DNA of 20,405 bases from Lactobacillaceae bacterium. GTDB taxonomy: Bacteria; Bacillota; Bacilli; Lactobacillales; Lactobacillaceae. Positions 7,044-14,413 of the stretch are shown here, in pieces (the stretch's first letter is position 1; each line of letters starts with the position of its first letter). Position numbers and translations under genes: made by a program. Where the stretch lies: positions 1 to 20,405 of the forward strand of contig JAITDY010000023.1 in the NCBI GenBank assembly GCA_031282325.1, read 5' to 3'. A model generated the notes under the pieces. The model was given only the letters and a program-made list of their open reading frames with translations. It was not told the origin of the DNA and ran no database searches.

Positions 7044-9887
7044 TTATTTTAAAGCCAATGTACGTTCTAAGTCGCGTTTTATAATCGGCTTTAAATATTG
7101 TCCAGTATATGATTCTTTTACTTCCATAATTTCTTCAGGTGTTCCGGTTGCAATAATCGCCCCGCCACCAGCTCCACCTTCTGGACCTAAATCGATAATC
7201 CAATCAGCGGTTTTAATAACATCTAAATTATGTTCAATTACCAATACTGTATTACCGGCATCAGCTAATCGTTGTAATACTTCTAAAAGTCGTGAGATAT
7301 CATCAACGTGTAGACCCGTGGTTGGTTCATCTAAAATATAAAAATTTTTACCGGACTGTAAGCGATGCAACTCACTTGCTAATTTCATACGTTGGGCTTC
7401 TCCACCAGATAAGGTAGTTGCACTTTGACCCAATCGAACATAGCCTAGTCCAACATCGACAATTGTTTGCAATTTACGGGCAATTTTTGGAATAGCTTGG
7501 AAAAATTCCAAGGCCTCTTCAACAGTCATATTTAAAACATCAGAAATATTTTTATCTTTATAAGTTACTTCTAGTGTTTCAGAATTATAACGTGTTCCGC
7601 CACAGACATCACATTTTACATAAACATCTGGTAAGAAATTCATTTCAATTTTTATCAAACCATCACCCTGACAATTTTCACAACGTCCACCTTTTACATT
7701 AAATGAAAAACGTCCTTTTTTGTAGCCACGCATTTTAGATTCATTAGTTTGCGCGAATAAATCGCGTATATCATCAAAAACACCTGTATAGGTTGCCGGA
7801 TTTGAACGTGGAGTTCTTCCAATTGGCTGTTGGTCGATATCAATAATTTTTTCAATATTTTCATAACCGGAAATAGTTTTATATTTACCAGCTTTTTGTG
7901 AGTTATTATTTAGTTTTTGTTTTAAGGCCTTTTTTAAAATTGAATTAACCAAGGAAGACTTTCCCGAACCTGAAACGCCGGTTACAGCAATCAATTTTCC
8001 TAAGGGAAATTTAACATTAACATTTTTTAAATTATTTTCACTAGCACCTGTAATTTCAATATATTCTCCATTTCCTGAACGTCGTGTATTAGGAACAGGT
8101 ATGAATTTTTTTCCAGACAAGTATTGACCTGTGATCGATTTTGGATTTTTTTCAACTTGTTTTGGGGTTCCAAATGCCATTATTTGCCCACCCTTTTCAC
8201 CAGCTCCCGGGCCAACATCGATCAAATAATCAGAGGCGCGCATGGTATCTTCATCGTGTTCTACAACAACTAATGTATTTCCTAAATCACGCATTTTCTT
8301 AAGCGAATTTAAAAGCATATCATTATCACGCTGATGCAAACCAATACTTGGTTCATCGAGTACATACAAAACACCACTTAAATTAGAACCAATTTGCGTA
8401 GCTAAACGAATTCTTTGGCTTTCACCGCCAGAAAGGGTTCCGGCAGAACGCGATAAAGTCAAATAGTCTAAACCGACTGACTTTAAAAAGCCTAAGCGAT
8501 CTTTAATTTCTTTGATAATTGGTGTTGCAATTTCTAGATCGTTGTTTTGTAACTTTAACTGATCGAAAAATTCAATTTCTTGATCGACTGGCAATTCTGT
8601 AATTTGACCAATATGATGATTATCAATTTTTACTGATAGTGCGGCTTGGTTTAAACGATAGCCACCACAAGCTGAACAAGTATATTCACTCATATATTGG
8701 CTCATCGCTTCACGTGTAAAATCAGAATTAGATTCCTTAAAACGACGGTTAACATTATTTACTACACCTTCAAATTCGATATCAACATCTTTAACTCCTG
8801 TAAATTCATTCACGTGATGAAAATGAAATTGGGGTCCGCCATGGAGAATTAAATTTTGTTCTTTTTTCTTTAATTTATTCCATGGGGTATCTAGATCAAT
8901 ATTATTTTGTTCAGCAAATTGAAATAACATTTCAGAATAATAAGTAGAAGAAATCGGATTCCAAGCAGCAATTGCTCCCTCACGTAAAGTTTTATTTGGG
9001 TCGGGAATTAATAAATCCAAATCAACGTCGTTTAAAACTCCTAATCCTTGACAAAAACTACAAGCACCCATTGGGGCATTAAAAGAAAAAAGTCTTGGTT
9101 CTAATCGTCCCGGACGAAAATCTTTTAATTCGCCAGTATAGTGATCAGAAAAACGATATGTTTTGTCATCAATTACTTCGACCAATACTACCCCACCGGA
9201 TAATTTAGTGGCCGCTTCAATTGCATCAAAAATACGTGAACGAGAATCATCGCGAATTACAATTCGATCAACCATAATTTCTACATTATGAGTATCTTCT
9301 CGCTTTAATTGCAATGTTTCTAATTCATCAAATTCACTAATAACCCCGTCAATCCGGACACGAACGTAGCCTAGCTTTTGAGCATTTTTTAGGGTTTGTT
9401 CATGAGTTCCGGCTTTATTTTCAACAATCGGGGCATAAATTTGAATTCTTTTTTCATTTCCAAGCTCAATTACGCGAGCAACGATTTGATCAATTGTTTG
9501 TAAAACAATTGTGTCGTCAGTTGAAACTGGTTTGCCAACACGAGCGTATAAAAGCCTTAAATAGTCATTGATTTCCGTTACAGTTCCAACCGTTGAACGT
9601 GGATTATTATTAGTTGTTTTTTGGTCGATTGAAATAGCTGGACTCAAACCGTCAATAGAATCAACATCGGGTTTGTCCATCTGGCCTAGAAATTGGCGGG
9701 CATAAGTAGATAAACTTTCAACATAACGGCGTTGCCCTTCTGCATACAGGGTATCAAAAGCTAGGCTAGACTTTCCGGAACCGGAAAGTCCTGTCATTAC
9801 AGTTAAAGAGTTTCTAGGTATCTGAACATCTATATTTTTTAAATTATTTACACGTGCTCCGTGAATTGAAATTTTATCATTTACCAT
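7044..9887 (-). CDS. uvrA: Excinuclease ABC subunit A
   Basis: This is the DNA damage-recognition ATPase of nucleotide excision repair, which loads UvrB onto lesions. The 947-residue length is normal. Two ABC ATPase modules are complete: Walker A motifs GLSGSGKS (33-40) and GVSGSGKSS, signatures LSGGESQRIRLA and LSGGEAQRMKLA, and Walker B segments ending LDEPSIGLH and LDEPTTGLH. Zinc-binding CxxC pairs are visible as CSFC...CSAC and CENC...CDVC. uvrB is not next to it in this window. The start is notable: no Shine-Dalgarno sequence precedes the ATG, an in-frame TAG lies two codons upstream, and the next internal Met is already at Walker A, so this ATG must be the start. A TATAAT hexamer ends six bases before it, which suggests a leaderless mRNA. 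Confidence 0.98.
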   Translation of the reverse strand: MVNDKISIHGARVNNLKNIDVQIPRNSLTVMTGLSGSGKSSLAFDTLYAEGQRRYVESLSTYARQFLGQMDKPDVDSIDGLSPAISIDQKTTNNNPRSTVGTVTEINDYLRLLYARVGKPVSTDDTIVLQTIDQIVARVIELGNEKRIQIYAPIVENKAGTHEQTLKNAQKLGYVRVRIDGVISEFDELETLQLKREDTHNVEIMVDRIVIRDDSRSRIFDAIEAATKLSGGVVLVEVIDDKTYRFSDHYTGELKDFRPGRLEPRLFSFNAPMGACSFCQGLGVLNDVDLDLLIPDPNKTLREGAIAAWNPISSTYYSEMLFQFAEQNNIDLDTPWNKLKKKEQNLILHGGPQFHFHHVNEFTGVKDVDIEFEGVVNNVNRRFKESNSDFTREAMSQYMSEYTCSACGGYRLNQAALSVKIDNHHIGQITELPVDQEIEFFDQLKLQNNDLEIATPIIKEIKDRLGFLKSVGLDYLTLSRSAGTLSGGESQRIRLATQIGSNLSGVLYVLDEPSIGLHQRDNDMLLNSLKKMRDLGNTLVVVEHDEDTMRASDYLIDVGPGAGEKGGQIMAFGTPKQVEKNPKSITGQYLSGKKFIPVPNTRRSGNGEYIEITGASENNLKNVNVKFPLGKLIAVTGVSGSGKSSLVNSILKKALKQKLNNNSQKAGKYKTISGYENIEKIIDIDQQPIGRTPRSNPATYTGVFDDIRDLFAQTNESKMRGYKKGRFSFNVKGGRCENCQGDGLIKIEMNFLPDVYVKCDVCGGTRYNSETLEVTYKDKNISDVLNMTVEEALEFFQAIPKIARKLQTIVDVGLGYVRLGQSATTLSGGEAQRMKLASELHRLQSGKNFYILDEPTTGLHVDDISRLLEVLQRLADAGNTVLVIEHNLDVIKTADWIIDLGPEGGAGGGAIIATGTPEEIMEVKESYTGQYLKPIIKRDLERTLALK

Positions 9888-9893
9888 AATCTA

Positions 9894-9921
9894 ATTATAC
9901 TTTGCCTGCAAAGTCACCCAA
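9894..9921 (-). promoter_or_regulatory. uvrA promoter placed for a leaderless transcript
   Basis: TTGGGT (9921-9916) and a consensus TATAAT (9899-9894) are 16 bases apart. The usual start point 6-8 bases after the -10 box falls at or just before the uvrA ATG (9887). I see no LexA/DinR-type operator that I can be sure of. Confidence 0.6.
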
Positions 9922-9924
9922 GAA

Positions 9925-9953
9925 ATTACACTCTTTTTTAAAAAACGTATTAT
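9925..9953 (+). promoter_or_regulatory. Possible comC promoter placed directly before the start codon
   Basis: ATTACA (9925-9930) and TATTAT (9948-9953) are 17 bases apart, and the ATG follows five bases later. The arrangement mirrors the divergent uvrA promoter. Late competence genes of streptococci use a ComX box (TACGAATA); AACGTATTA here is only a poor match, so competence control is not shown. Confidence 0.4.
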
Positions 9954-9958
9954 GAAAT

Positions 9959-10600
9959 ATGTTTATTTTCTTATTTTTTTTAGGTTCATCATTAGCTTCT
10001 TTTACAATATGTATTGCTTATCGTATTAACCATAATATTCCATTGAATGGATTTTCTGTTTGCGATGCATGTGAGGAAACGATTAATCCAATTTATCTGT
10101 TACCTTTTTTTGGCTGGTTTTTAGCCTTTGGAAAGTGTAAAAAATGTTTTTCTAAAATTCCATTTAAATATTGTTTTTATGAATTATTTTTGGGAATTTT
10201 TTTTATTTTTATTAGTGATTGGAAAATATTATTGGTTGGCTTATGTCTCTTATTTTTAGCCGAGGAAGACACTTTTAATTTAGAGAGTTCTTCTTGGATT
10301 TGTTTACCATTAATTTTTTTATTTTACGGTAATTTTAAGGAATTAAATACCGCTTTATTAATTAGCCTATTTATTTTTTTATATGCAACAACTGTTTTAT
10401 TTGAAAAAATGGGAGTTGGCGATATTCCAGTTATTGTGCTAATTTTTGTTGTTTTTAATGAAATACAATTTATCTATTTTTTATTTCTTTTAAGCATAAT
10501 TATGCTGTTAGCTTTTATGTATACAAAAAATCATCGTCTGCCGATGATTCCGTTCTTATTAATTACTTTTATTTTTGTGCATGTAGTTTGTCTGTTCTAA
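9959..10600 (+). CDS. comC: Type IV prepilin peptidase / N-methyltransferase, ComC type
   Basis: This 213-residue membrane aspartic protease would cleave and methylate the leader of ComGC-like prepilins of the DNA-uptake pilus. The N-terminal helix LGSSLASFTICIAYRI is followed by two zinc-type pairs, C35xxC38 and C60xxC63, framing the cytoplasmic loop, then YELFLG. The catalytic Asp pair is D104 (AEEDTFNLES) and D155 in GVGD, the usual GxGD motif. The rest is a series of hydrophobic helices. Length is at the short end for the family but typical of ComC in lactic acid bacteria. The ATG has no ribosome binding site, but the protein start fits the family. It is transcribed away from uvrA and its 3' end overlaps the convergent phosphoesterase gene by 32 bases. 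No com operon is nearby. Confidence 0.88.
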   Translation: MFIFLFFLGSSLASFTICIAYRINHNIPLNGFSVCDACEETINPIYLLPFFGWFLAFGKCKKCFSKIPFKYCFYELFLGIFFIFISDWKILLVGLCLLFLAEEDTFNLESSSWICLPLIFLFYGNFKELNTALLISLFIFLYATTVLFEKMGVGDIPVIVLIFVVFNEIQFIYFLFLLSIIMLLAFMYTKNHRLPMIPFLLITFIFVHVVCLF

Positions 10601-11438
10601 TGACCGATCCGTCTTCATCTAAAATTAAAAGATTTAATCCAGCGCCAGCAAATCCATGCGATCCACCATCGATATCATATCTAGGAATATCTTTTTCAAA
10701 ATGACGCATTTCAGTAATTGGATTATTAATATCTTTTTGAAAATAATAAGTTGGAGTGTGTCCGGTTACCATGACTTTTTTCGTATTATTTGTGTGCCAG
10801 CTCTGATCAACTCCATTTAAGACATAAATATCTTCATTCCACTTGCCATGTTCCTTTAGTATTTGCTCATCGAAAAAATAATTTTCTCTAATCCACATTA
10901 AATCATCTATAGGTGTTTCATGGTAATCTTTCAATTGCCAATTTACACCAGCATGGATAAATAATTTTTTCTTGCTTTCAACAGCATATGGTGATTGTTC
11001 TAACATTTGAATATAACTACTAAATTTATCATTTAGTTGATTAGCAACATCATCAATATTTTGATAATCATTAATTCCAAACTGTTTTAGCGTTTGAGCC
11101 ATATCGTTTATTTGCCAATTTAAAAATCTTCTTTGATCGCCTTTAGCTGTACCAAATAACATTTCATCGTGATTTCCATGAATAGCAATCGCACCATAAT
11201 TATTTACTTCATCAGTAATAAAATCAATAACCTTTTTTGGATCGCGGGGATTTGTATCACCACCGTCGGTATAATCACCATTAAAAATTAAAGTGTAATT
11301 AGGATCGTGATACTCTGGAATGTTTTTAATCTCTTTTAAAACTTCCCAATTTCCATGAATATCGGAAATAGAAATTGTTTTACCGAGATTTTCAATTTTT
11401 AAAAATTGATTCATATTTAAATTATATATTTTATGCAT
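10569..11438 (-). CDS. Metallophosphoesterase of the PPP-like (Ser/Thr phosphatase) family
   Basis: This is a 289-residue metal-dependent phosphoesterase, probably cytoplasmic. The ordered family motifs are SDIHGN (25-30, D26 and H28), GDYTDGG (54-60), GNHDE (88-92), FIHAGVNW and GHTPT, which together form the two-metal site. Related bacterial proteins act as protein phosphatases or nucleotide hydrolases; the substrate here cannot be told. Two starts are possible: Met1 (11438) with a weak AAAAGTGA site, or Met9 (11414), where a TATAAT hexamer ends six bases before the ATG as in uvrA. I give the longer form. The gene is convergent with comC, overlapping its 3' end by 32 bases, and lies downstream of the DUF4145-like gene with two CCAAAATGTT repeats 30 bases apart between them. 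Confidence 0.88.
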   Translation of the reverse strand: MHKIYNLNMNQFLKIENLGKTISISDIHGNWEVLKEIKNIPEYHDPNYTLIFNGDYTDGGDTNPRDPKKVIDFITDEVNNYGAIAIHGNHDEMLFGTAKGDQRRFLNWQINDMAQTLKQFGINDYQNIDDVANQLNDKFSSYIQMLEQSPYAVESKKKLFIHAGVNWQLKDYHETPIDDLMWIRENYFFDEQILKEHGKWNEDIYVLNGVDQSWHTNNTKKVMVTGHTPTYYFQKDINNPITEMRHFEKDIPRYDIDGGSHGFAGAGLNLLILDEDGSVIRTDKLHAQK

Positions 11439-11467
11439 TAAATCACTTTTATATTTAAAAGAAAATT

Positions 11468-11507
11468 AACATTTTGGGATATTAGAATCAAAAATTCAAC
11501 ATTTTGG
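11468..11507 (-). repeat. Two CCAAAATGTT direct repeats 30 bases apart upstream of the phosphoesterase
   Basis: The ten-base sequence AACATTTTGG (plus strand) occurs at 11468-11477 and 11498-11507, exactly 30 bases apart, about three helical turns. They fill the short gap between the DUF4145-like gene and the phosphoesterase, so they could be a regulator site. No inverted repeat or terminator is seen. Confidence 0.45.
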
Positions 11508-11511
11508 TACT

Positions 11512-12018
11512 TTATTTAAACAGAAAATTTATGGTAAGCAAAAATAAGACAACTAAAAACAATATTGCAATTGTTGATAAATTAATAATATTTTTTCTCT
11601 TCTGCTTTTTAAAATAAGAAAAAAATACAAATTTTAGTAAGAAATAAATATCGGACATTATTTTATGACTGTTAATTTTTCTTTCCTTAATATCATGGGC
11701 CGCGGTATTTCCGATATTTTTAATCGATCGAAAAATATTAACAATATTTTGCCCTTGGTTATTTTTTGGAATATATCTTTGCTTTATATAAAAGTTATTT
11801 AGCAAATTAATATAATCAATAAAAACAGGTTTTTGTTTGCTTATTGATAACTTTTCTTTTTGAACAATTAATTTAATTATATTTTCAGCTATTTTACGAG
11901 CTTGAATTGCAAACAAATCATCTAGGTGGTTTTCTTGAAGTTTAATTAAATCAGCAATTGGTTTTCTGAATTTTTTTAATTCTAAATCTTCATTTAAAAA
12001 TTGGAAATTATATTTCAT
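11512..12018 (-). CDS. Membrane-anchored DUF4145-like (HEPN-type) protein
   Basis: This 168-residue protein has a helical N-terminal domain and a C-terminal membrane helix (about 146-166). The segment RKIAENIIKLIVQKE (41-55) followed by IFRSIKNIGNTAAHD (95-109) matches the pattern of DUF4145/HEPN-like domains found in defence proteins and at the N-terminus of some type I restriction subunits. The catalytic HEPN RNase motif RxxxxH is not clearly present, so I do not claim nuclease activity. The ATG lies three bases after the 3' end of tRNA-Gln on the same strand, with no space for a promoter or a normal ribosome binding site; the next Met is at residue 121, so this is the only sensible ATG start. 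Function unknown. Confidence 0.7.
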   Translation of the reverse strand: MKYNFQFLNEDLELKKFRKPIADLIKLQENHLDDLFAIQARKIAENIIKLIVQKEKLSISKQKPVFIDYINLLNNFYIKQRYIPKNNQGQNIVNIFRSIKNIGNTAAHDIKERKINSHKIMSDIYFLLKFVFFSYFKKQKRKNIINLSTIAILFLVVLFLLTINFLFK

Positions 12019-12021
12019 TTA

Positions 12022-12094
12022 TTACCCCAGCTGGATTCGAACCAGCGCATGTAGGTACCAGAAACCTATGCCTTACCAACTTGGCTATGGGGTA
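12022..12094 (-). tRNA. tRNA-Gln (anticodon CTG)
   Basis: A full 73-nt cloverleaf folds on the minus strand. The acceptor stem is TACCCCA with TGGGGTA, discriminator A. The D arm is GCC...GGC, the anticodon stem is TAGGT/ACCTA with loop TTCTGGT, and the T arm is GCTGG-TTCGAAT-CCAGC. The anticodon CTG reads CAG (Gln). CCA is not encoded. The usual Gln tRNA in these bacteria has TTG, so this is probably a second isoacceptor. The 3' end is three bases from the start codon of the DUF4145-like gene. Confidence 0.94.
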
Positions 12095-12122
12095 TTAGAA
12101 TCACGCTTATGCATGATTATTC

Positions 12123-12155
12123 TAAAAAATAAAAACTTGTTATTTGCAAGTTTTT
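12123..12155 (-). terminator. Terminator after xylulokinase
   Basis: The minus strand shows arms AAAAACTTG and CAAGTTTTT with a seven-base loop, followed by ATTTTTT. It lies just after the xylB stop codon and before tRNA-Gln, so tRNA-Gln needs a promoter of its own, which I cannot place with confidence. Confidence 0.85.
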
Positions 12156-12171
12156 ATTTTATATAAATAGA

Positions 12172-13677
12172 TTACTTGTTATTGCGTCGATATGCAAGAA
12201 GTTGATGACTTAACTTATTGGTGTTTTCATATACTTCTTTGTAAATTTGATGCATCTCTGTATATTTGACAACGTTCGCTGAAATTGGTTCGTACGTTTT
12301 TCCTTGAGCAATTAATTCTTTGGCCGCTTGTTGAACTGAATCAAACCATCCCAATCCAGTTGCTGCTAACATTGCTGCACCCAACCCCGGACCTTGTTCT
12401 GATTGCAAAGTAACGACTTTTTTATTAAAAATATCCGCTTGAATTTGTAGCCACAATGGCGACTTAGCACCACCGCCAATTGCTACAACGGTATCAAAAT
12501 CAGCACCTTCACGATCATAAATATCCATAATATCCTTAAATGAGAAAATAATTCCTTCCAGTACGGCACGAATAAAATCAGCACGCTTATGAGTACGGTC
12601 TAGTCCAATAAAACTACCACGTAAATCAGCATCTGGATAAGGAGTTCTTTCGCCAGAAATATAAGGTGTAAACAATAATCCGTTTGCGCCTACTGATGAT
12701 TCTTGAGCTTCATTAACCCATTCAGCAAAAGGAATGTCTTGACCAAAAACAGATTTAAACCAAGAATTAGCATCCCCAGCAGCTAGGGTAACTCCCATTG
12801 AATAAAATTTATCGGGAATGCCATGATTAAAGAAATGAATATCACCTTTATAATCAACATTAGCATTATCTTCAAACTTCGCTACAACTCCAGAAGTTCC
12901 AATTGAACTCATTACATAATTTGGTTCGAGCAAACCAGCACCAATTGCACCAGCAGCATTGTCGGCTGCTCCACCGAAAACTTTTGTGTTTTCAGATAAA
13001 CCAGAAAATTCTGCATAACTTGGAGTGACATTACCAGCTAAATCAATAGATTCAATTAATTTCGGGAAAAGACTTTCCGACAAATCAAAATTATCTAAAA
13101 TTTCTTTGGACCAGACTTTGTTTACAACATCCAAAACAACCGTTCCAGCAGCATCGGAATAATCCATTGCTAATTGACCAGTCATACGAAAACGTAAATA
13201 ATCTTTTGGCAATAAAATAACTTTTGCTTTGGCAAAAATTTCTGGTTCATTTTCTTTAACCCACAAAATCTTTGGTAAGGTAAATCCTTCAAGTGGACGA
13301 TTACGCGTAATTTCGACAAAACGGCTCCCCATTTTTTGATTTATTTCTTCTACTTGGGGCGTGGTGCGCGTATCGTTCCATAAAATTGCTGGACGCAAAA
13401 CTTTATGATTTTCATCTAACAAAACAAGTCCGTGCATTTGACCTGAATAAGAAATTCCCTCAATATCGTCTGCCTTAATTCCGTCGTTTAAAATTAAACG
13501 CGCAATCGCTACAGAAGTTCCCATCACCCAATCTTCAGGATTTTGTTCGCTCCAGCCCGGTTGAGGCTGTGACAAGGGATAATCATAACTTTCTTGCGCG
13601 ACAATTTCACCTTGTTTATTAATTGCGGAAACCTTAACAGAAGATGTTCCTAAATCAACACCTAAAACTACTGACAT
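12172..13677 (-). CDS. xylB: Xylulokinase (FGGY family)
   Basis: This 501-residue enzyme phosphorylates D-xylulose to xylulose 5-phosphate, which enters the phosphoketolase or pentose phosphate pathway. The N-terminal GVDLGTSSVKV includes D8. SGQMHGLVLLDE (78-89) is the xylulokinase signature, followed by ILWNDTRT and LPKDYLRFRMTG. The catalytic base is D239 in GGAADNAAGAIG, aligned with D233 of E. coli XylB, and the C-terminal GGGAKSPLWLQIQADIF is the FGGY ATP-binding segment. I place the start at the second Met: an upstream in-frame ATG exists at 13695, but the GAGGAG ribosome binding site lies between the two and serves the ATG at 13677. No xylA or xylose transporter gene is adjacent, so the enzyme may serve xylulose or other pentoses. 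A perfect inverted repeat lies upstream at 13713-13734. Confidence 0.95.
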   Translation of the reverse strand: MSVVLGVDLGTSSVKVSAINKQGEIVAQESYDYPLSQPQPGWSEQNPEDWVMGTSVAIARLILNDGIKADDIEGISYSGQMHGLVLLDENHKVLRPAILWNDTRTTPQVEEINQKMGSRFVEITRNRPLEGFTLPKILWVKENEPEIFAKAKVILLPKDYLRFRMTGQLAMDYSDAAGTVVLDVVNKVWSKEILDNFDLSESLFPKLIESIDLAGNVTPSYAEFSGLSENTKVFGGAADNAAGAIGAGLLEPNYVMSSIGTSGVVAKFEDNANVDYKGDIHFFNHGIPDKFYSMGVTLAAGDANSWFKSVFGQDIPFAEWVNEAQESSVGANGLLFTPYISGERTPYPDADLRGSFIGLDRTHKRADFIRAVLEGIIFSFKDIMDIYDREGADFDTVVAIGGGAKSPLWLQIQADIFNKKVVTLQSEQGPGLGAAMLAATGLGWFDSVQQAAKELIAQGKTYEPISANVVKYTEMHQIYKEVYENTNKLSHQLLAYRRNNK

Positions 13678-13712
13678 TTTTTCTCCTCTAGACATATTAG
13701 TCTCTGAAAATT

Positions 13713-13734
13713 AGTTATTTTCAAATTAATAACT
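13713..13734. promoter_or_regulatory. Inverted repeat in the xylB leader, candidate operator
   Basis: AGTTATT and AATAACT form a perfect seven-base inverted repeat around an eight-base spacer. It lies 8 bases downstream of a TATAAT hexamer (13748-13743, minus strand) and 35 bases before the xylB start. That is a typical place for a repressor. No good -35 box is visible and there is no clear catabolite-repression site. Confidence 0.4.
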
Positions 13735-13749
13735 TCATTTTTATTATAT

Positions 13750-13774
13750 AAAAAATACCCTAGTTGGGTATTTT
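13750..13774 (-). terminator. Terminator of the bacteriocin operon
   Basis: Arms AAAATACCC and GGGTATTTT around a five-base loop are followed by T residues on the minus strand. It lies 12 bases after the stop codon of the ATPase gene and so closes the bacteriocin operon. Confidence 0.85.
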
Positions 13775-13786
13775 AATCAGGTAAAT

Positions 13787-14413
13787 TTAAGACAAATTAA
13801 TAACTTCATCTAACTGTGAGTAGACATTTGGATCGTGGGTAGCAACAATTAAAACTGTATTATTATTTATTTGTTTTTTTAAAAGCTCCATAATCATATT
13901 AGTATTTTTTTCATCTAAAGCAGCACTTGGTTCATCAGCAACAATGATTTTTGGATTTTTTAAAATGTTACGAGCAATTGCAACACGCTGAGCTTGTCCG
14001 CCCGATAAACTAGCAACTGAACGTTTTAAAAATGTTTCATCTAGGCCTACTTGTTTTAAAACTGGGATTAATTTATCATCGATATTTTTTTTAAAATCCT
14101 TACTCAAAGGGAGCATTAAAAGATTTTGCTTAACAGTTTTCTTTTCAATTAAACCGAAATTTTGAAAAATATATCCTAAATAATCACGATAAAATTCTAA
14201 TTCTTTAATTTTTTGATAATCAATCTGATCAATTAAAATTTCTCCGCCGGTGGGCTTGTCGATATGAGCAATTATGTTCAACAAGGTAGTTTTTCCACTA
14301 CCAGACGGCCCAATTAAAGCATAAGACTTACCGTTTTCAAAAGTATAAGAAAAATTATCGATAATGGTATTATCATCAAATTCTTTAGTAACTCTTTTTA
14401 ATTCAATACTCAT
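13787..14413 (-). CDS. ABC transporter ATP-binding protein of the lactococcin-972-type operon
   Basis: This 208-residue ATPase powers the membrane protein encoded immediately upstream. Walker A is GPSGSGKT (35-42), the Q-loop is in YIFQNFGL (81-88), the signature is LSGGQAQRVAIARNI (136-150), Walker B is IIVADEPSAALD (157-168, D160 and E161) and the switch His is in VATHDP near 193. All motifs are intact. The start codon overlaps the stop of the permease gene in ATGA, which implies translational coupling. ATPases of this small size are known next to lactococcin-972 family bacteriocins, where the transporter is thought to give export or immunity. Which of the two it does here is not shown. A terminator follows. 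Confidence 0.93.
   Translation of the reverse strand: MSIELKRVTKEFDDNTIIDNFSYTFENGKSYALIGPSGSGKTTLLNIIAHIDKPTGGEILIDQIDYQKIKELEFYRDYLGYIFQNFGLIEKKTVKQNLLMLPLSKDFKKNIDDKLIPVLKQVGLDETFLKRSVASLSGGQAQRVAIARNILKNPKIIVADEPSAALDEKNTNMIMELLKKQINNNTVLIVATHDPNVYSQLDEVINLS

Noticed and set aside
7036..7341. Plus-strand open frame of 101 codons
   Set aside because: It is antisense to the conserved C-terminal ATPase motifs of uvrA.
9931..9958. ComX (late competence) box before comC
   Set aside because: AACGTATTA matches the streptococcal TACGAATA box too poorly to claim.
11512..12018. HEPN RNase toxin
   Set aside because: The fold pattern is DUF4145-like, but I see no RxxxxH catalytic motif and no paired antitoxin gene.
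13678..13695. Longer xylulokinase start at 13695
   Set aside because: The extra codons contain the GAGGAG ribosome binding site of the ATG at 13677, and xylulokinases normally begin at that point.
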